Source: Sycobia sp. Sy_11 (lineage: Eukaryota; Arthropoda; Insecta; Hymenoptera; Epichrysomallidae). Taken from it: DNA of 64,000 bases. The notes beneath the pieces are model-generated. The model was not told where the DNA came from. It did not search any database and saw only the letters and a list, made by a program, of their open reading frames with translations. The DNA lies in the NCBI GenBank assembly GCA_018907035.1, contig JACCIC010000052.1, positions 1,686,501 to 1,750,500 on the forward strand, given 5' to 3'. Position numbers and translations under genes: made by a program. This document shows, in pieces, positions 42,541 through 52,899 of this stretch (position 1 is the stretch's first letter; each line of letters starts with the position of its first letter).

Positions 42541-43289
42541 TGAGAACAAGTTCTTGTTTTCCATTTATTATAATTTTGCAATGATCTTCAGGAAAACCGA
42601 AAATCAAATTGAGGGAAAGAAAAGTATCACAATAGCTCAAATTATCTGTGATTAAATTAGTTCTTTTATATCGAGCTATCTTATATTTTCTATTATTAAA
42701 ACTAAGATTCGGATTTCAAGAATCTAACTTTTCATAAGGGTTGTTATTAAAGTATTTTTACACCATCAATTTCTATTGCAATTAATTTATATCGAATATT
42801 TTCAAATAAGTACCAAATGGCATTGTTTACAAATTTAGTATTTTACAACGCGGTATCATCATTTTCAGTAATTTTTCCGCATAGACATAGTGAATTATGT
42901 AAAGATAGCAGATAGAAGTCTTGACATTGTATAGATGTATAAATTTCATGACTGTTGCTAAAATTAGTTGTTTATGTATTGTTTATGTATTGTTTATGTT
43001 GGTGAACGTGGATCTCATAGTACACAATTGAATCATCAAATGGAACAAGAGATTGGATTCTTAGAACGCTCACTAGTTTTTGCAAAATGGTTGTAGAATA
43101 TATAATTTATTTTCCTTCAGGAGCGATGACTTTTTGACTTTATGTGTTAGGACTCATTGATTTAACTTCTATTTCAAAGCTATCTTTTGATGCGACTTTA
43201 ATTTTATTACTTTGCTTGACAGATCGACTTTTTTGAAAGTTATAAAAATACTGGTCGTTTGCTGACACGACTGGCTATTAATATATCCA

Positions 43290-43690
43290 GATGCGATATA
43301 AATAATACCCATCGCTCTCTGAGTTACTTGTTTAATGTGTAATCTGATGGCTCTAACTTTTCTTTGAAATTGACTAGATCTTCGTTTTGATTGACAATAC
43401 GTAATTCTATATTATCTATACACTTGACGCTGACTGGAAAATAAATTATATGTGATGGTACTTCAATGATCTCACATCTGATTGGTATTGCTGTAAAGAA
43501 TTCGTAAATTGTGTGTAGACGATGACCACTTATGTAGGTATCAGTTGTAATGCACTCTATTCTCATGGAATTTACCCTTATAGTAGTCACTGGTAAACTG
43601 TAATAGTACGTAACACCTGTTGGCAAAATCCGATGTTTAAAGTCCAAGATTTTACCAAGTGGGTCTTTAAGTTCAAAATTGATACAATCG
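43290..43690 (-). pseudogene. Polinton-associated conserved protein, C-terminal part
   Basis: LPTGVTYYYSLPVTTIRVNS, RLHTIYEFFTAIP and HIIYFPVSVKCIDNIELRIV resemble a protein that recurs next to capsid genes in insect Polintons; it may be the minor capsid (inference). A frameshift at about 43340 moves the end RLHIK out of frame. Confidence 0.5.
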
Positions 43691-43920
43691 ATAGTGTAAT
43701 TACTTCATTATAAACATAAAATTTGTTGTAACTTTCATCGATTTTAGAAATTGATTTAAATGTTACAAGCCCGATTAAACCGAGAACATAATTTTTATTC
43801 GAGAGAGCTCAATAGGAAAAAAGATTGAGCATCAAGAATAGAGGATGTATCGGAAAGCATCAATGTAAATGATTTATTCATCATGATTAAGTTAAGAATG
43901 ACTTGTTTTACAAGATTTCA

Positions 43921-44240
43921 TTATATAGAACTACTTCGAAAATTCTTAAAGAAAAATTGTAGACATAAAAGACCACAGATATAAGTATCAAAATCCTGAT
44001 ATTTTCCATAATTATACATAATTTCAGCTTCACCAAAGTAGAATATAAGGTCTACGGGAGCTTTATCATTAAAACTATCGAAATATAGCATTTTATTGCT
44101 TGTTTCCAATATGCAAACAATAAGTTCAACGACACTTACACCATCAAGTTTAACAATACCTGATTCATTATAATAAAGACCATTATTTGGTAGTGTATTA
44201 CGCATACATACTTCTCCAAATGTGGAAAATATCAAAATAC
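43921..44240 (-). pseudogene. Polinton adenain-like cysteine protease fragment
   Basis: Maturation protease of Polinton-type elements. Seen: VCMRNTLPNNG, MLYFDSFNDKAPVDLIFYFG (acidic member of the triad in YFDSF) and YQDFDTYICGLLCLQFF (oxyanion Gln and catalytic Cys in YICG). The catalytic His block expected near LDGVSVV (usually THWVAY-like) is not recognisable. N-terminus missing. Confidence 0.7.
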
Positions 44241-44639
44241 GAACAAATTATATTAATTCAGCATCGGTTAATGGTGGCTCTCGTAATTTCGTAATTATAT
44301 AGAGGAACTTTTTTAATTCTTTGTTTTTATACGGTTTTAAGTAAAGACCATCACCTTTTTTCTAAGGTATCAAATAAAGACCATGTAATGGACTGCCATA
44401 TTTTTCACTACGATTATACATCTAATATATATATATATATAAGCTATTAAATGATATATAGATAACCTTATCCATATAAGCTATATGTTCGCGCTAATTA
44501 TAATCTAATGTTTTAAAAAGATATGGTATGGATGTATTTATATGTGTATAATTATATTTGTGTATAAATGTATTATGTGTGCGTATGGATATGTGCGCGT
44601 ATATATATGTATATGGGCATGCGTGTAATTGATAGACGA

Positions 44640-45110
44640 TACGTAGTAAGAAAGTGGGAATTTTATTTATGTTTGTACTCGAGAGAGCATAGCCATGAGG
44701 CTTGAAGAAATTTGGACGTGGAGTGACGGGATATATCGTCGCGAGCGCTTGTTGAGTGAGGTGTCTCAATTCAGTTGTGTAATAGTCGATTTATTAAAAT
44801 TCTGTTTGTTAATTAAGGTTTGAATTGCGTTTTGTTTGTGGATTTGTGCGTCAGGCGAATGTTGCTCTGCCCTGAAGTGTATCTAGCCCTAAGCGGCTCT
44901 TGTGGTAGTGTAGTTTGCAGCGGCTAATCGTCTCGATCTGGGCATCTGCCCCGAGCACAGCCCTGTCTCCTTGCTGATAGGCCCTTGTCGCCTCGAGAGA
45001 GACTCCGATCTCCAAGTGGGAGATCTACTTCAGGGTACGAGGCCGTAACCTGACGGGGTTTGAAGCTTGCGCATAAAACCCAGTTAAATTTGTTAGACTC
45101 ATATACATAT
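44640..45110. other. GC-rich unassigned patch
   Basis: About 400 bp much richer in GC than its surroundings, with GATCTGGGCATCTGCCCCGA, CGCCTCGAGAGAGACTCC and GAGGCCGTAACCTGACGGGG. No coding frame stands out. Could be an LTR or 5' leader of an unrecognised retroelement. Confidence 0.35.
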
Positions 45111-45612
45111 TGTATCTTAGTAAGTAAGTTATATTTATATATTTATTTGAATGATCATTCATAATTGACAATTGAATATTAAATATCGGCTTTTTCCTCC
45201 AGTTATACAGTGGCGGTTTTTTATGCCTTTATTTAAAATAAACAAATTAATATTTTGTTGGAAAACTTGTAGTGTTTTTTTATTTGATCACCAATATCTC
45301 GCTTATCATTATCATAAATATATATAACTGTTATTATTACATTATTATTAAATATTATAACTATTATTTATTATTATTTTTCTTACTCTTAATACGTTTT
45401 AGCAATATTGTGAAAAGAAAAATTTTCGGATGTATGCGTATTATTCTATATAGAGATATACACGTATAGTATACTATTAGAACTTCTGGTTTTGTCATGT
45501 GCATTCAATATTTTATCTTAGCATTTTCTTTTTACTATATTAAATATATAATTAGTTTATTTAGTTTCGTTGTTAATAAGAATACCTATATAATAAGTAA
45601 CGAATATATATG

Positions 45613-45617
<5 letters not shown>

Positions 45618-45673
<56 letters not shown>
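45618..45673. repeat. (TA)n microsatellite
   Basis: About 56 bp of TA dinucleotides, followed by CGAGTGTCCCAGAATTAATT, which might be the end of another mariner-like element. Confidence 0.95.
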
Positions 45674-45676
<3 letters not shown>

Positions 45677-46059
45677 GTGTCCCAGAATTAATTAGATAGA
45701 TTACCATATCTGTATAAATTATGGAAATGTAAATATAATTATGAAATTAACTTCAAATGACTTGATGTTAGTTTTAAAGTTATTAATCAATGTTTAATAG
45801 CCATTAAAAAACACAGGATTGCAATTTTATCGATTTAGGTTGGAACTTGAAAATGCAGGTGGAGACTCTTGCGGACTCTGAAAGAAATGGGAGGAAACGA
45901 GCATCAATTGTCTTTTTTTCTATAGGAATAAAGCTTATCATGGTGAAAGAGTGAGAGAGGGGTCGGGAGATGGGTGCATTCGTCCCTTCGCCGCGTCACT
46001 TTACTCACGTTTCTATTATAGGGAACGTACTTTTAATTGCTTCAGCGGACATACATTCC

Positions 46060-46940
46060 AGACTGTTGTAATTCTAAAAATTATTATAAATGAATTTACA
46101 TGTTTTGTAGAACAAGGTGGAAAAAGAATTTTCGAGGATAAATGGGAACTGATGGGTAAAATTGCAGTTGTAGCACGCGCTTTCGGGGAACCTGGAACAA
46201 CATTTTTAAGAATTTTTTTTTGATTTCTCAACATTGTCTCCTCCAAGGCTGATACATTTCTCATAGACTGTAGTGATGGACCCAAGTTTCGTCAACGGTT
46301 ACGAATCGACGCAAAAATCGCTTGGATTACGCTTATACAACGCCAAATTGGCTGTAGAAATCTTTTTTCGAATCAATTTTTGGTCGACTGTTAGCAAACG
46401 CGGCACCAATCTTGCACAAACCTTTTCCATATTCAAATGTTGGTGCAACATATTTTGTACACGTTCATATGACATCTTACAGGTCTCAGCTATCTCACCC
46501 ACTTTTAATCTACGGTCTTTCAGTACTATTTGATGGATTTTTTTCGATCATATCTGGATTTGTGTCCTCAATGGGGCGTCCTGAGCGACGCTCATCAGAG
46601 GTGGTCACACAACCCATTTTAAACTCGGAAACTCACTGCTTAACGATTGAATATGATGGGGAAGATGTCCCCAGTGTTGAGTCCATCTCTTCTTTCATTT
46701 CCTTCGGCCTTAACCCCTTCAAATAAAAATGTATTTGATGACAGCATGATTTTCCAGGTTTTCCATTTTCAAAAAAAAACACAGAGGCGTCTTGTTCAAC
46801 GTGCTCTCAAACCTAAACTAACATGGCGATCGGACTGAAACTATAGCTACAAGCTATCTAAGGATCGTACTATAGAACGCCACCTCAAGGTAGGCCTAGT
46901 GGCGCTATCTCGTCCGGAAACTAATCAATCCATCCTCGTG
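46060..46940 (-). mobile_element. Mariner element 3, internally deleted
   Basis: Starts on the right with the mariner inverted repeat: GTCCGGAAACTAATCAATCC up to CCTCGTG (46940) and TA. Transposase N-terminus MENLENHAVIKY in broken frames, KVGEIAETCKMSYERVQNML (helix-turn-helix), VCARLVPRLLTVDQK, and the first catalytic Asp in VTVDETWVHHY at about 46300. It is then joined directly to a C-terminal-like CISLGGDNVEK; the middle with the other Asp residues is gone. The left inverted repeat was not found. Confidence 0.8.
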
Positions 46941-47180
46941 TAATATAATATATTAGCTAAAATAATGACAGTCAGACTGCCCTTGTTTACATTCAGCCCT
47001 GAAGAATCTGAAATAAAACTACAATAAATTATACTAAAAAATAAAAATAAAAATAAAAATAAATTTAAATTAATAATAAAATTAAAATAAAATAATAAAT
47101 AAAATAATATAAAAATAATAAAAACAATATTCTATTTTAGTTAAGGACAACCTGACTACGCCCATCACCTTCAATTTAAA

Positions 47181-47227
47181 TTCACCTTTGGGATCCGATG
47201 TTTGGAACCGCTACGGTTCATCCTCAG
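47181..47227 (-). ncRNA. Hammerhead-like hairpin core, PLE copy at 47 kb
   Basis: Minus strand: CTGAGGA (47227-47221), stem II GAACCG-TAG-CGGTTC (6 bp), then CAAAC where GAAAC is expected, and a weak third stem ending CCCAAAGG. The same hairpin with a changed loop is at 2791-2805 and about 2087-2100. It lies downstream of the PLE stop codon. One core base is lost here, so cleavage is unlikely. Confidence 0.35.
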
Positions 47228-47329
47228 GGACTAAACTAAATTGAAAAATCCAGCACGTTATTTTATATACCCCATACCCACTTTAAATTTATTGTTATCA
47301 TTTATAGGACCTCACCTGCTTAACTTAAA

Positions 47330-47890
47330 TGCGAAATACAAATTTTATATTAATAAGGAATGATAAGTGTTGTCTAATTTACTTGACTCTAACATTAAAT
47401 TTACATTATTGGGATTCTTCAAAATATGAATATTATCAAGAGTTTCTCTTTTATAATTATTTTAAATACCTTGTTCTAAAATATTTACATTTTTAAAATC
47501 GAAGAATGTAACAAGTTTAAACTATGTTCTTTTAGCTCGGATGTAACATTCATGCTTCGTAAACTATATTGATGTTCATATATTCTTTGTTCTAGGTATC
47601 TTCCCGTTTGTTCAATATAATATTTGTCACAATCTTTAAAAGTTATTTTGTATACCACTCCTGTTTTCAATCATTTATCATCCTTATCTTTACAATTATT
47701 AAATAGCCTTATAATATTATTATTGTTTCTAAAGTAAACTTGAATACTATGCTTTTTGAATGCACTTCTAATTCTTTCGGATAATCCCTTTACATATGGT
47801 AATACTACGATTTTATTATTATTATACCTCTTTTCCATATTACGTTTTCTAGTATTATTATAAATTTGATTCACTCTCTCTGCAATCATT
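47330..47890 (-). pseudogene. PLE C-terminal region with GIY-YIG nuclease
   Basis: MIAERVNQIYNNTRKRNMEK, VVLPYVKGLSERIRSAFKKH (linker typical of PLEs), then GVVYKITFKDCDKYYIEQTG and QRIYEHQYSLRSM. The GIY-like VVY is present; YIG reads YIE, a substitution expected to harm the nuclease. A stop separates linker and nuclease at about 47671. The nuclease nicks target DNA. Confidence 0.85.
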
Positions 47891-49430
47891 TATTCTATAA
47901 AGTCTCTGGGATAATCATTGTTAATGAATATCTCTTTAACTAATTTAAAATTATCTTTTCTAAAATCTTTGTGTCATAATTTCATTGCTCTGTCGATGAA
48001 TGCCTTTATAGTATTTATCTTGATTCCGAATAGATGGTGTGAGTTAAAATTTTATAACCTACCTGACCATGTAGGTTTTTACATGTTTTTACATGTTTTT
48101 ACAAAAAACATAATTTATTGTCTAATTCTAATTTTAATTCCTTTGTATATTTAATTCTATCATGGATGGAATTAAAAACATCCACCATTTCGTCTACACA
48201 CCTTTCTGGTATAATTGTAAAGATGTCATCAACATAATTTTATAGATAATTGGTTCAAAATTCAACTTATTTAATGCAACATTTTATAATTTTTCCATTA
48301 CCAAATTAGCAATCACCAGTGATAAAGGTGGTCCCATTAGACAGCTATATCTTAGTTCATAAAAATTATTTTGAAAAAAAAATGGTGTTATTGAAAACAA
48401 AATTTATCGCCTTTAAAAAATTCATATTTGTTAATTTTGTGTGTATGTTAATTTCTGACCATTTTTTTTCTATAATTTTTTAAAATAAATCTGATGGTAT
48501 ATTTACATCATGACACTACATCCAATGAAATCATCTTATAATTATTCGGAATATTAATATCTTTAACTTCTTCATAAAAACTCCAACTATCTTTAACATA
48601 AGAGTTGATTTTGCCAACGATCTTAACTGGTGTATTTGATAACAAATCTTGCAATATTATATGTTGGAAACTTAATTGATGATATTTTTCTATAGGTCAA
48701 TTGCTCTTTGTGAATTTTGGGAACCCCATAATATTTGACTATGAGGCCTACGATGGCTCGATCGCTAGAGTGAAGGACTAGTAATTCGGTGATCCGAGTT
48801 CAAATCCCGGTCTCGGCCGATTGATACAGGCACCACTGTAATTATTTACATGTGCTTTGTTTACAAACACATCGTAGACCTCCGTCGCTGATTAGCACCG
48901 ATAATTGGAAGCATAAATAGAGCGACGTTAAACAACATAAAAAAAAACAAAAAAAAAAAAATATTTGACTATAGTACCATTTTCGCATATGAAGTGTTTA
49001 AATGTAATTTCATTAATATAAGATTTATTTTTCCATTCTTTTACTAATTCTTTCAATTTATTTTGTAGCCTACTATGAGGATTCTCAATTTTCTTGTAAG
49101 TTGTGTTATCCTCTAACATCATTGTAATTGCATTAATACATCCTTGTCAGATGCTACTGTCACATTTACTTTATCTCCATTTTGGAATATAATATTTGTG
49201 TTCTCTTTTAAGAAATTCTTGGCTATTTTTTATTGATGTATGATGTTACTATTTATATAATTTTGAAATGTATTTTTTTTTTAAATTATTAATAACCTTC
49301 ACTAATGAGGTTCGGCATTGTTTTTTCATATCGTTATTGCAACTAACAATACTATTATCTACGTCAGCGATGATTTGTTTAACATGAAATTTGTTATTTG
49401 AATAAGATATTCCAAATTTTACATTTACAT
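47890..49430 (-). pseudogene. PLE reverse transcriptase, interrupted by SINE
   Basis: N-terminus in broken frames: DKVNVTVASDKD, MMLEDNTTYKKIENPHSRLQ, HFICENGTIVKY, then after the SINE YGVPKIHKEQ (the YGLPKIHK block). Further MGPPLSLVIANLVME and the catalytic NYVDDIFTIIPERCVDEMVD, with YVDD at 48225-48236. Many stops and shifts. Confidence 0.85.
48743..48959 (+). mobile_element. tRNA-derived SINE, copy 3 (full length, perfect TSD)
   Basis: Same family as 22447: GAGGCCTACGATGGCTCGAT, GAGTTCAAATCCCGG, GCACCACTGTAATTATTTAC and GAGCGACGTTAAACAACATA then A-rich. Flanked by a perfect 13-bp duplication AATATTTGACTAT at 48730-48742 and 48960-48972. Inserted within the conserved YGLPKIHK block of the PLE, on the opposite strand. 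Confidence 0.95.
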
Positions 49431-49499
49431 TATTTTAGCTAATATATTATATTATAGAGACTGTAAGACCGATAAAATATTTATTAATTTAAAAAATGA

Positions 49500-49995
49500 T
49501 TAATATTATCTTAAATTTTGATTTTTGAAAGCATAATTTTTGTGGCCATGGCAAATTTGCGCAAACCCACACATCACTTTGGTGTTTTGTTGCAGGGTCG
49601 TATGCAAAACACTAATTTTCGCGGATGGCCGCCCGCTCCTTTCGTCCTCTTCAACCGACTCTTTAGCTACCGCAAAGAAGTTATACCACCAAAAAATAGT
49701 AGTAGGAGACATTTACGATAAGCTACTGTCAGGATTACCTTTGTTTCCATTGCATTCTTACCAACTTTCAAGCAAAATTTAATTAACACACGTTGTTTGA
49801 TATTTTTATTCATCTTAAACAATGACAGCTACCACTTTGGTACTCCCGCGCAAACTGCTACTGAACCGTTGTATGTAATCCAATGAATTTAAAACTTTGT
49901 ATAGTTGCAGAGGACGGTTGTAGTAACTAAAAGATTATGAAGATGGCGCAAGTAGTACGGATTTTATATCCGTAGTCTTACAACTTTTAGGACAC
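49500..49995 (-). mobile_element. Mariner-like element 4, N-terminal fragment
   Basis: Helix-turn-helix part of a mariner transposase on the minus strand: IKQRVLIKFCLKVGKNA, SPTTIFWWYNFFAVAKESVE and DERSGRPSAKIS (the GRPxxx linker). Nothing of the catalytic domain remains. ACAACTTTTAGGACACA near 49980 may belong to its inverted repeat. Confidence 0.75.
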
Positions 49996-50526
49996 AATGT
50001 GTAGATCGTTCAATCAGAGTTCTTTGCGAAATACGTGAAATATCTGTTTCATCAATAATAATATTGTAAAACTTTACTGTTGGTAATCAATTAATAACAA
50101 TAGATAATTTTTCTTTACCGTAAAACATAGTTAGTGCATAGTTTTATTTATATAGATTATGTTGCCCGTGAAATGACTACTTTAAATCATTACCTATTTG
50201 AATGTATTCATTTGTAACACATATTTTCAACAATTCTCTAGAGTTACCTTCATTTAGTGTGTCAAAATTGATTGATTCATAAATATGATGCCACAGAAAG
50301 ATTCTTCTGACGTCCAAGAAAGCATTCTATAGGTGTTCTTGTAGGTGCTTTTCTTTTTCTCACTGAAGTCTGTGACGTTCAACTTCAATCAGTACATTTA
50401 ACACAGAATTCTCTCTAGTTTTCAAAAACAGACATTGAATTTGTGTTAATCCGCATTTACACGAATCAATAGAATACCATCTTTGCCTAATAGTTTAGTA
50501 AAATATGCTAACAGTTGTCTTATATA

Positions 50527-50570
<44 letters not shown>
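49996..50570. other. Unassigned sequence and (TA)n repeat
   Basis: 50000-50520 has a weak minus-strand coding look (LIEVERH, NFDTLNEGNSRELLKICVTN) that I cannot assign; 50531-50569 is an AT microsatellite. Confidence 0.4.
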
Positions 50571-50572
<2 letters not shown>

Positions 50573-50589
50573 GATCATGGTCTTCTAGG

Positions 50590-51580
50590 TACAGTTGCTT
50601 CGTTCTACTGAGTTGGCTTGCGCATGATATAGCGCCGTCATGCTTTACGCTAAAATCTTCTATCATCTTCTTCAATGTATGATTCTCGACCTCGGTCCCG
50701 TTCTCGCTTTTTATCGGAATAAAATCAGCTCATTAAAGTCCAGGCATCCGCCCTGCCACTGGCCTTTTTCAGCGCCTGAATGTCTACCCAACGTGTGTAC
50801 AGATCTTCGCATACCAAAAGGTATTTGTACTGCTCGTTGCTCAGGGGAACTTCGACGACATCGACAGCGAGCACGCCCTATGGTCTCTCCATAATACGAT
50901 GGCCTATCAATTTCTATGGTTCTCTTTACGCGACTTTGTGTAGATGATTTTCGAGGCATTGGCGAACGTACGTATTGGTGTCATGATTAATTCCTGGCCA
51001 GTCGTAGTCTCTAGTAATCCTGTCGTAAGTCTCATTGATACCCAAGTGGCCGACTTCTGGTTCTCCGAGTGCCTCGCGCAACACTCTACCTCTGTGAACT
51101 ATTCGTACTACAAATGGATTTCAAAATTGGGTTCAGTGTCCGCCCATATAATATCACATCACACACCTCAGCCACTGAATGTGTACAGAAAGAATGACTT
51201 TTCACACAGCATATTGCGTCCGAAACACGATGAATTGCTCCACGGTGATGTACTATATCGAAATTTCATTGTTGCATCTCAAGGACCCAGCGGTACTGAC
51301 GAGCAGTCGGTTCCTTCAAGTTCCAAAGCTAATGTAGTACATGATGGTCCATAATTTCTGTGAATTGATAGCAGTCCAAGTACGGTCTTAACTTCTTTAT
51401 TGACCAAAACAATGTCAAACATTGCTTCTTCAAGTTCATGTAGTTTCGTTCCGTGGCGGTCAATACACGGCTCGCGTATACGATCGGATGCTTGTCGTCT
51501 TTTCTCTCCTGAGTTAATGCTGCTCTTATCTCGTAGTTGCCCGCTTCGCATTGAACCAAGAAAGGCTTCAAACAGTTTGA
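50590..51580 (-). pseudogene. Gypsy C RNase H and integrase
   Basis: RNase H: MKPFLVQCEAGNYEIRAALT, PIVYASRVLTATERNYMNLK and IKKLRPYLDCYQFTEI (first Asp replaced: QCEAGN for QTDASD). Integrase: VKRTIEIDRPSYYGETIG and, in another frame, EDLYTRWVDIQALK-like coding near 50.8 kb. Heavily frameshifted. Confidence 0.75.
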
Positions 51581-51699
51581 CTATGCAAGCACAGACACGG
51601 TCATTAGTACCCTTCTGTTATAAAAAACATCTTTTTGGTCTGGTTTCCAAGTCCATGATTGGTCTTTCCACAGTAATTTAAATAGCGGGAGTTTTAATT

Positions 51700-52600
51700 T
51701 AGAATTCTAGTTAATAATCCTTGAATACCAGCCAAACATACCTAGGAATCCGTGTAGCTGCTTGACAGTTCTTGGTGTTGGATATTCCAATAATGCGCAA
51801 CAAAACTCGCACATTTTGCTATTCATGGATAGTCTCACTCCTATAAGTTTTTTCAATAGCCACACCAATTTTACCTGAATATCTAAATACGTTGTATTTT
51901 TACTCTGGACTAAACAACGCGTCAATGAGCTGCCAAAACGTCATATTCTCACATTCTAGTGAATTGCCAGAGACCTGATCCAGGTACGGCAATGACCGTG
52001 AAATTGCTGCTCTAAACATTCAGCGATATCTGGAAATAAGCTTTCTTGAGATCCACTTTCGTGAAATATTTGGCCTTCCGTAGTTTATCCATACTAGATA
52101 ACTGATTGGCGTCTTAGATGACGGTATTCAGGTCTCGATAATCCATGCAGAAACAGAATGAACCATCTGATTTCTTCAAAATAACTGATGCAGGCTTCAC
52201 TCACTGGCTTCCTTCTCGCATATTTTCTTGACTTCCTTCTGGGCTGCTTGTAATATCTTGGGTGACATGGACTTCGAAAGATATTTGACTGGGATAACGT
52301 GTCCTTGCCTTGTAACCATGGCTTGTAATAATAGTCTACTAACGAGATTCTCGACTGGCTTTGAAAATATCTGCGCATTCGGCTAATATATCTAATTCTT
52401 CTTCTTCCTCCTGTTCCGCGCGAATAAATTCTCTCCATCAACTGACTCGAATACGATTCCAGGTGCTAGACGGTTTTCGACTTTCCAATTCTGACAAAAA
52501 TCCATAACTACTTTAAGATCTTGGTTTAAAAAGCTCACTGCCTTGGTTAATGACCCTTCAACTATCCCATCTATTTCTAACATCAAATGTTAGGAGCTTA
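51700..52600 (-). pseudogene. Gypsy C reverse transcriptase
   Basis: VIPVKYLSKSMSPKILQAAQ, VILKKSDGSFCFCMDYRDLN (xRxCxDYR block), LSSMDKLRKAKYFTKVDLKK and AYFQISL (first catalytic Asp in KVDLK), then VRLSMNSKMCEFCCALLEYP and VKQLHGFLGMFGWYSRII. The YxDD block is not intact. Confidence 0.8.
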
Positions 52601-52899
52601 ACATGATCGTGTCTCCATCGAGGGCGCGCTTAGGCCTTGTTGTGGTCGGTTGTAATCTGTCGTATCGTAAAGTTAAATCTCTCGGTTCCCGATTTCACCA
52701 GTTTTTGATACTCTACAGGTCTTGCTTCTCGCTCTACATTCGTTACAATTCCGCTCCCCCCTTGAATATTAGTCGGGTGACTCGTGTGTCAGGCAGTCGG
52801 GAGGTGTATGGTTTGGCCACCGGGTAGGTGGAAACTCCATCTTTTTCATTTTATAATTTAACCCTTGGATATTCATGCTTTTTTTCTTTCCTCTAGTTT

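Larger units (their letters stand above)
42230..44290 (-). mobile_element. Polinton/Maverick remnant
   Basis: Three gene remnants on the minus strand in the order protease, a conserved Polinton-type protein, and a capsid-like protein. The adenovirus-like protease is the firmest identification. No DNA polymerase B, retroviral-type integrase, packaging ATPase or terminal repeats are seen, so this is a small internal piece of a 15-20-kb element. It is broken by stops and frameshifts. Confidence 0.65.
46941..49495 (-). mobile_element. Penelope-like retroelement with inverted terminal repeats
   Basis: Minus-strand PLE with an RT and a GIY-YIG nuclease, bounded by inverted repeats: TAATATAATATATTAGCTAA at the left and TTAGCTAATATATTATATTA at the right, continuing on the right to GACTGTAAGACCGATAAAAT. 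The outer left repeat is cut off by mariner 3. PLE RTs are telomerase-related; terminal repeats in either orientation are common in the group. A SINE interrupts it at 48743-48959. Confidence 0.85.

Noticed and set aside
43840..44240. Host SUMO-type protease gene instead of Polinton protease
   Set aside because: The FDSF and YICGxxCLQF blocks, short length and neighbouring Polinton-type proteins fit the element; no host gene structure is visible.
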